DNA of 18,947 bases from JAMXLO01 sp964427005. Lineage in GTDB: Bacteria; Pseudomonadota; Alphaproteobacteria; Acetobacterales; Acetobacteraceae. Positions 15,770 to 18,947 of the stretch are shown piece after piece (position 1 is the stretch's first letter; each line of letters begins with the position of its first letter). The notes below the pieces were generated by a model. That model worked only from the letters and a program-made list of their open reading frames with translations. It had not been told where the DNA came from and searched no databases. The translations under genes and the position numbers were made by a program. The DNA is taken from the NCBI GenBank assembly GCA_964427005.1, contig CAYRTL010000100.1, forward strand, positions 1 to 18,947, read 5' to 3'.

Positions 15770-16966
15770 TCAAGGGGACCGGCGCACGGCGAGCGACAGC
15801 GCGGCCTGGCCAAGCAATGCCGAGCCCAGCAGTACCACTGCGACAGTCAGCACTGACCCTGGCCGCCACGTCTCAACGACGACCGTGCATAGCGCCCCGT
15901 ACGCCATCTGGGTGAAGCCGTAGAGGCCGGAAGCAGCCCCGATGGCGTGCGGATTGATGCTGACCGCGCCACTCAGCGCGAACGGGCTGGCCATGCCGGC
16001 ACCGATCATGAACACCACCATTGGTGCGATAACCGTCACCACAGTGAGCCAGCCGGTCACGTCAGCCAGCATGAAGGCTATCGCTCCGGCAATAGCAAAG
16101 GAGTTGGCAATGCGCAGCGCCACCTGGGGCCGGAGCCGGCCTGCTACCCGGTTGGCGCAGAAGCTGCCGCCTGCCACCCCGGCCATCAGCAACAGATAGT
16201 AGAGCCCAACGTGCTCGGTCGGTTCGTGAAGCAGGTCAACCAGGATGAACGGTGAAGCCGCCATGAAGGCGTAGAACGACGTCGTGGTGCAGGCGCCGCC
16301 CAGGACGTAGCCGCAGAATGCCCGGGAGCGAAACAGGCGCAGTGAGCCCACCAGCAGCGACGCCCGGGCGCTCGACTGCATCGGGTTGGTTTCCGGCAAG
16401 AGAAGCACGGCGCAGGTCAGCGTCACGATTCCCACGACCGCCAGCAATGCGAAGGCCGCACGCCAACCGAACCAGGCGGTCGCATAGCCGCCGAGCACTG
16501 GGGCGATGGCTGGCGCGGCGGACATCACCAGCGTCAGCATGGCCAATCGCGCGGCGGCACGGTCCGGTTCGGCTGAATCCCGCACGATGGCCCGGCCCAG
16601 GACGAGGCCGGCGCAGGCCCCGATAGACTGGAGGATGCGCGCGATCACCAGCGTCCAGGCATTCGGCGCAGCGGCGGTGGCCAGACCGGCGAGGGTAAAC
16701 AAAGTGAGACCCGCCAGCAGCACCGGCCGCCGGCCGAACCGGTCCGAGACCGGACCGTAGAGCAACTGCCCGATGGCCAGGCCAATGAGGTAAAGGGTGA
16801 TGGTGAGCTGGATCGTTCCCGGCGAAACCCCGAGCGCCCGGGCAGTGTCGGGCAGAGCCGGAATGATCAGATGCATCCCGAGCGTGCCGCAGGCGGTGAC
16901 CGCGACGACGAGAGTAAAGGGCGCGCGATCCCGTCTGCCGTAGGGCGCCGTTCTGTGCCACTTCAT
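15770..16966 (-). CDS. MFS transporter, Bcr/CflA-type multidrug exporter
   Basis: A 398-residue inner-membrane proton-driven exporter with about 12 predicted transmembrane helices. The Bcr/CflA style is clear: TM1 with MHLIIPALPDTARALGV, then IGQLLYGPVSDRFGRRPVLL (motif A at 71-84) and the drug/H+ antiporter motif C MSAAPAIAPVLGG (148-160). Related proteins export bicyclomycin, chloramphenicol or other small molecules; the substrate here is unknown. The ATG at 16966 leaves a short basic cytoplasmic tail (KWHRTAPYGRRDR) before TM1. The longer open frame upstream overlaps the divergent MFS gene and is less likely. No good ribosome binding site is seen. It starts head to head with the other MFS gene, their ATGs only 5 bp apart. 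Confidence 0.93.
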   Translation of the reverse strand: MKWHRTAPYGRRDRAPFTLVVAVTACGTLGMHLIIPALPDTARALGVSPGTIQLTITLYLIGLAIGQLLYGPVSDRFGRRPVLLAGLTLFTLAGLATAAAPNAWTLVIARILQSIGACAGLVLGRAIVRDSAEPDRAAARLAMLTLVMSAAPAIAPVLGGYATAWFGWRAAFALLAVVGIVTLTCAVLLLPETNPMQSSARASLLVGSLRLFRSRAFCGYVLGGACTTTSFYAFMAASPFILVDLLHEPTEHVGLYYLLLMAGVAGGSFCANRVAGRLRPQVALRIANSFAIAGAIAFMLADVTGWLTVVTVIAPMVVFMIGAGMASPFALSGAVSINPHAIGAASGLYGFTQMAYGALCTVVVETWRPGSVLTVAVVLLGSALLGQAALSLAVRRSP

Positions 16967-16971
16967 GGCCG

Positions 16972-18156
16972 ATGCCAAGCACGAATGCAGGCATGCTGCC
17001 AATCGCCGCACGCGCACGCCGTTGGAACCTGGCGGCGGCAATCGCTTCGGTCACAGTATTCGGCCTGAGCGTGGGTCAGGCCGCACCCCTGCTGCCATTG
17101 CTGCTCGAACAGCGGGGTACGAACGTGACGCTCAACGGCCTGAACGCCGCGGCGACGTTCATCGGGGTTATTGTTGGCCCGCTGCTGACACCACGCCTGG
17201 TCCGGCAGTTCGGCGTCCGCAATCTGCTGCTGGCGGGCTTCGGGCTCGATGTTGCGCTGTTCCTGAGCATGAAGGTGCTGGCCACGATCGCGGCCTGGTT
17301 CGTGCTGCGGGCGCTGCTCGGCATGGTTGGATCCGTCATATTCACGACGAGTGAGGCGTGGATCAATCAGCTCGCGGGCGACGTAGGGCGGGGCCGGATC
17401 ATCGGCATCTACGCGGCAGCCCTGTCGGCCGGGTTCGGCATCGGGCCGTTGATCCTGTCATTGACCGGGATCGAAGGTTGGCCGCCATTCCTGGTCAATG
17501 CCGGCATCACTGCGGTGGCGACGTTGCCGCTGCTTGGCGTGGGAAATGCGCCCGGCGGGTTGGGTCAGGATCACGGAAGCAGTCCGCTGCGAATGTTCCG
17601 GCGTGCACCCGTCATCCTGGGGGCTGTGGCAGCGTTCGGGCTCTACGAGGCGGCGTTGATGGCCCTGCTGCCGATCTGGGGCGTTCGCAGCGGGCTCAGC
17701 GAGCGAATGGCCGCGGCGACCCTGTCGGTCGTGTATTTCGGCTCAATTGTCGTGCAGGTCCCCATCGGCTGGTTCTCTGATCGCGCATCGCGCCTTGCGG
17801 CGCTCCGGCTGTGCGGAGTAGCCGGCCTGGTGGGAGCGCTGGCCCTGCTGAGCCTGCCAATGTGGCCGCCAGTGGTATTCTCGCTGCTGTTCTTTTGGGG
17901 CGGCGCCGCATCGGGAATTTACCCTGTGGCACTCAGCATGGCAGGCGACCGGTTCCGCGGCAGTGAGTTAATCAGCGTCAACGCCGCGATCATCATTGCC
18001 TACGGCCTGGGCGGCTTGCTGGGGCCGCCGCTGGGCGGAGCAGCAATGGCAGCGGTGGATCCCCAAGGCCTGCTATGGCTGTTCGTCGCCCTGTTCGCGG
18101 TGCTGCTGGCAGCTTCTCTGCCCGCCTACAGCAGGTCCGCGACTGCCGCCCGGTAG
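16972..18156 (+). CDS. MFS transporter (YcaD/SEAWIN-type)
   Basis: A 394-residue integral inner-membrane transporter with about 12 hydrophobic helices. SEAWIN at 127-132 after TM4 is typical of the YcaD-like MFS group, and GWFSDRASR (266-274) is the second-half motif A. The first-half loop reads GPLLTPRLVRQFGVRNLLL. Substrate unknown. The ATG at 16972 is used; an alternative ATG at 16993 would begin MLPIAARARRWN and still precede TM1, and neither has a strong ribosome binding site. It is unrelated in subfamily to the adjacent Bcr/CflA gene, so the pair is not a recent duplication. Its 3' end overlaps the last 31 bp of the LLM gene on the opposite strand. Confidence 0.92.
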   Translation: MPSTNAGMLPIAARARRWNLAAAIASVTVFGLSVGQAAPLLPLLLEQRGTNVTLNGLNAAATFIGVIVGPLLTPRLVRQFGVRNLLLAGFGLDVALFLSMKVLATIAAWFVLRALLGMVGSVIFTTSEAWINQLAGDVGRGRIIGIYAAALSAGFGIGPLILSLTGIEGWPPFLVNAGITAVATLPLLGVGNAPGGLGQDHGSSPLRMFRRAPVILGAVAAFGLYEAALMALLPIWGVRSGLSERMAAATLSVVYFGSIVVQVPIGWFSDRASRLAALRLCGVAGLVGALALLSLPMWPPVVFSLLFFWGGAASGIYPVALSMAGDRFRGSELISVNAAIIIAYGLGGLLGPPLGGAAMAAVDPQGLLWLFVALFAVLLAASLPAYSRSATAAR

Positions 18157-18947
18157 CGGGTGATCGCAGCCAGGTGGTCAGCCGCAGTGCGTCCTTCGAT
18201 ACGCCTGTGGTGCCCACTGACATAGGTTGTGTGCGCCGTCACATGGGTGACGCCGGCCTGTTTCCAGAATGCGAACTCGCGCCGCCAGTCGTCTTCGTTG
18301 CCGGCGAGGGAGGCCCAGACCTCGATCCCCATCTGCGCCGGGTCCCGGCCTGCCTCGCGTGTCAGCCGGCGGAGCTTGTCGAACGCCGCGAGCGCCGCGT
18401 CGCCGGCCGGGTAGGCCAGCGGCATGAAGCCATCGCCGTACTTGGCCGCCCGGCGGAACGTCGCCTCGGCGTGCCCGCCATACCAGATCGGCACACGGCC
18501 GGACGCGGGGCGCGGATTGATGCCGGCATCCGGGATCCGGTGGAACTCGCCGGTGAAATCGACGTGCTCCTGCGCCCACAGCGCCTGCATCACGCGCACC
18601 TGCTCCTCGGAGCGTTTGCCCCGATTATGGAAGTTCTCGTTGAGGCCGATGAACTCGACCTCATTCCAGCCGACGCCGATACCGAGACGGAACCGGCCGG
18701 CGCACAGCACGTCGAGGCTCGCCGCCTGTTTCGCCACCAGCACCGTCTGGCGCTGAGCGAGGATGAGGACGCCGACAGAGAAGCCGATACGTTGCGTGCA
18801 GCCGGCGAGAAACCCGAACAGGACGAACGGATCGTGGTACGGGTTGGCGGTGGTCCCTACGCGTCGTCCGCCATGGTCCGCTGAGGGATTGGCTCCAAGC
18901 ACGTGGTCCGGTGCGACAAGATACGAGTAGCCGAGGCCTTCCGCGGC
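18126..18947 (-). CDS. LLM-class flavin/F420-type oxidoreductase, 5'-truncated by window edge
   Basis: The C-terminal 273 codons of a luciferase-like oxidoreductase, TIGR03619-like. The frame stays open to the window edge and reads GLGYSYLVAPDHVLGA there, the expected early part of the family, so the true start lies outside (roughly 15-25 codons more). The internal GTG at 18902 is not the start. Features: LILAQRQTVLVAKQAASLDVL, GRFRLGIGVGWNEVEF, VPIWYGGHAEATFRRAAKYGDGF and LTREAGRDPAQMGIEVW. It shares these blocks with the gene at 8727-9680. The cofactor (F420 or FMN) cannot be decided. It converges with and overlaps the MFS gene by 31 bp. Confidence 0.92.
   Translation of the reverse strand, partial: AAEGLGYSYLVAPDHVLGANPSADHGGRRVGTTANPYHDPFVLFGFLAGCTQRIGFSVGVLILAQRQTVLVAKQAASLDVLCAGRFRLGIGVGWNEVEFIGLNENFHNRGKRSEEQVRVMQALWAQEHVDFTGEFHRIPDAGINPRPASGRVPIWYGGHAEATFRRAAKYGDGFMPLAYPAGDAALAAFDKLRRLTREAGRDPAQMGIEVWASLAGNEDDWRREFAFWKQAGVTHVTAHTTYVSGHHRRIEGRTAADHLAAITRYRAAVADLL

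Noticed and set aside
15757..15783. CGCCG/CGGCG inverted repeat between the GFA and Bcr/CflA genes as a bidirectional terminator
   Set aside because: Five-base stem with a 17-base loop and no T-runs; likely chance in GC-rich sequence.

Overview
The window is GC-rich (roughly 60-65% by eye), densely packed bacterial chromosome. The gene set and protein style point to an alphaproteobacterium, possibly a soil or freshwater Rhodospirillales-type organism: a FixJ-like receiver, a FixK/FNR-type palindrome, a GcvA-like LysR, Bcr/CflA and SEAWIN-type MFS exporters, and several luciferase-like monooxygenases (LLM). This placement is inference and no marker in the window fixes a genus. I saw no rRNA or tRNA gene, CRISPR array or insertion sequence, and no gene-free stretch longer than about 250 bp.

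Left third (1-6769). A minus-strand pair encodes a DNA alkylation-repair methyltransferase and a quinone oxidoreductase. It diverges from a plus-strand pair: an orphan flavoprotein of the HFCD/Dfp fold and a PhyH-type Fe(II)/2-oxoglutarate dioxygenase. Next, on the minus strand, come a FixJ-like lone receiver domain and, upstream of it, a large YyaL/DUF255 thioredoxin-fold protein. A perfect FNR/FixK-like palindrome lies at the end of the latter, in position to control the receiver. The tRNA-modification GTPase MnmE diverges from the YyaL gene and is the one clear housekeeping gene.

Middle (6770-14271). All genes are on the minus strand and tightly spaced. In transcription order: a small membrane ORF, a periplasmic peptide-type substrate-binding protein, a gamma-glutamyltransferase-fold Ntn hydrolase, CDP-diacylglycerol diphosphatase, an LLM oxidoreductase, a second LLM oxidoreductase and an alpha/beta hydrolase. 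Several junctions are translationally coupled (TAA-T-ATG, TGATG, TGA-C-GTG). A divergent LysR regulator at 14272 is the likely controller, and the region between carries a perfect CRP-type palindrome. The gene order suggests uptake of an organic, perhaps peptide-like compound followed by amide hydrolysis, flavin-dependent oxidation and ester hydrolysis. The substrate cannot be named. A 90-bp gap between the two LLM genes holds the last ~30 codons of a PIN-domain (VapC-like) toxin, a relic with no gene body.

Right end (14272-18947). LysR is followed by a GFA-family zinc protein. Two unrelated MFS transporters are then arranged head to head with start codons a few bases apart. The window ends inside a third LLM oxidoreductase, whose 5' end lies outside.

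The most notable points are the FNR/FixK box upstream of the FixJ-like receiver, the PIN-toxin relic, the altered substrate pocket of the GGT-like enzyme in its coupled operon, the CRP-type box, and the flavoprotein that appears to lack the Dfp catalytic histidine. I did not find a clearly new defence or mobile system.
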